DNA of 64,000 nucleotides from Larimichthys crocea. Lineage: Eukaryota; Chordata; Actinopteri; Sciaenidae. Both the position numbers and the translations under genes were made by a program. Under the pieces are notes generated by a model. The model made no database searches. It saw only the letters and a program-made list of their open reading frames with translations, and had not been told where the DNA came from. The DNA lies in contig NC_040016.1 in assembly GCF_000972845.2 (NCBI RefSeq), forward strand, positions 8,576,701-8,640,700, in the 5' to 3' direction. Of this stretch, positions 63,172 to 64,000 are shown piece after piece. How positions within the stretch are numbered: position 1 is the stretch's first letter; the number at the start of each line of letters is the position of its first letter.

Positions 63172-63200
63172 AGTGCTTCTCAAAAGTTTGTGAACCTCTT
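63172..63200 (+). mobile_element. Left end of a Tc1-like element next to a TA microsatellite
   Basis: The motif cagtgcttctcaaaagtttg, followed by tgaacc, closely matches the left terminus of the Tc1-like element at 12383. It sits directly after a (TA)n run, the preferred target. No transposase or matching right end is visible in the window. Confidence 0.5.
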
Positions 63201-63340
63201 GAGCATTTTGGAGTTTTCTATTGTTTCACCCTGATTTCCTTATTTAATCAAAACCATTATTTTTATATGAAATAACAGGTGCAGGTTCATCAATTAAATA
63301 TACTCTTTAAATCAATCAATTGTGCAGTCAAGACTAAATT

Positions 63341-64000
63341 TGTCCGGTCAGCTGTTTATGTAACGCTACATAAATACTGATAGCTGTATCATTTATCCAG
63401 GAGCTTATCAATATTTCTGTACTGTCCATTCAAGGAATCGATACATGTTCCTGCTACATCACTGAAAACTGAATATATCTCTGTTTTTTTAAAGAGTGTT
63501 TTACTAATTTTCTGACAATAATCAATTAATTTATAATATATTTGACAATTTAATCTTGTTAGCTGCAGCTCTGGAACTTATTTATGGCAGGACATGATTT
63601 ATTTTGCATCAATAACATGAATTATTTTATCTACCTATTGTACCTATAATCAGTTTTTAACTGAATTATTGGGAAATTAACTAGCAATATAAACACATAT
63701 GATCTGTTATACTCCTATTCTGTCCTACATATCATTATTATTATTGTCTTATACACCAAATGGGATCATAAACTGTGAGAAAAATATTTATTTAATTTCA
63801 GCAGAAATAAGTGAAATAGTTTCCTAAAGTTTTTGCATATAGCAGCATTTTTTATTGAACTGAAGCCAAATGAGCCCACACTCATGGACATTTGTCCTGT
63901 CAGCTGTTTATGTAACGCTACATAAATACTGATAGCTTATCAATACTTCTGCACTGTCCATTCAAGGAATCGATACATGTTCCTGCCACATCACTGAAAA
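63341..64000. repeat. Direct repeat pair at the right edge
   Basis: About 120 bases starting tgtccggtcagctgtttatg at 63341 recur from 63893 (tgtcctgtcagctgtttatg), spaced 552 bases, with one internal deletion of about 25 bases. The second copy runs off the window. Confidence 0.9.

Overview
The window is vertebrate nuclear DNA, almost certainly from a ray-finned (teleost) fish. Genes are split into short exons with GT-AG introns. The intergenic and intronic DNA carries typical fish repeats: Tc1-like and hAT elements, LINE 3' tails, tRNA-derived SINEs and many microsatellites. The genes match the human 12q13-14 neighbourhood (OS9, B4GALNT1, ARHGEF25) in relative order and orientation. No operon, CRISPR array, rRNA or convincing tRNA gene was seen.

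Layout. (1) 1-4,650: the first coding exon (minus strand) of a type II membrane protein, possibly C1GALT1-like, that continues beyond the left edge. It is surrounded by tandem and inverted duplications of its own first intron. (2) 5,961-15,731, minus: os9, complete in 15 coding exons (671 aa), the ER lectin that delivers misfolded glycoproteins to degradation. Its long introns hold a TA-flanked Tc1-like element and a foldback hAT element nested in a LINE tail. (3) 16,700-26,696, plus: b4galnt1, 10 coding exons (539 aa), the GM2/GD2 synthase, arranged head-to-head with os9. (4) About 31,132-55,881, minus: arhgef25 (p63RhoGEF, Galphaq-activated RhoA exchange factor), 14 shared internal exons plus two alternative 5' ends. 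One 5' end (51,066-51,159) encodes the cysteine-rich membrane-targeting N-terminus. The other (55,819-55,881 plus 54,997-55,102) lacks that cysteine cluster. (5) 58,014-61,539, plus: an ankrd33-family ankyrin-repeat gene in four exons (457 aa). (6) 61,540-64,000: repeats only.

The genes do not form one pathway. os9 and b4galnt1 both act in the secretory system (ER quality control and Golgi ganglioside synthesis). arhgef25 is a signalling gene, and the ankrd33 family is linked to photoreceptors. All exon boundaries were placed by eye from splice consensus, reading-frame continuity and remembered family sequence, so the protein lengths are predictions.

The most useful observations are the alternative first exons of arhgef25, the foldback hAT with an exact 8-bp target duplication, a second small hAT element whose empty site lies elsewhere in the same window, a five-unit 171-bp tandem array, and the inverted duplication that copied an exon end with its splice donor. 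I found no clear evidence of a wholly new biological system.
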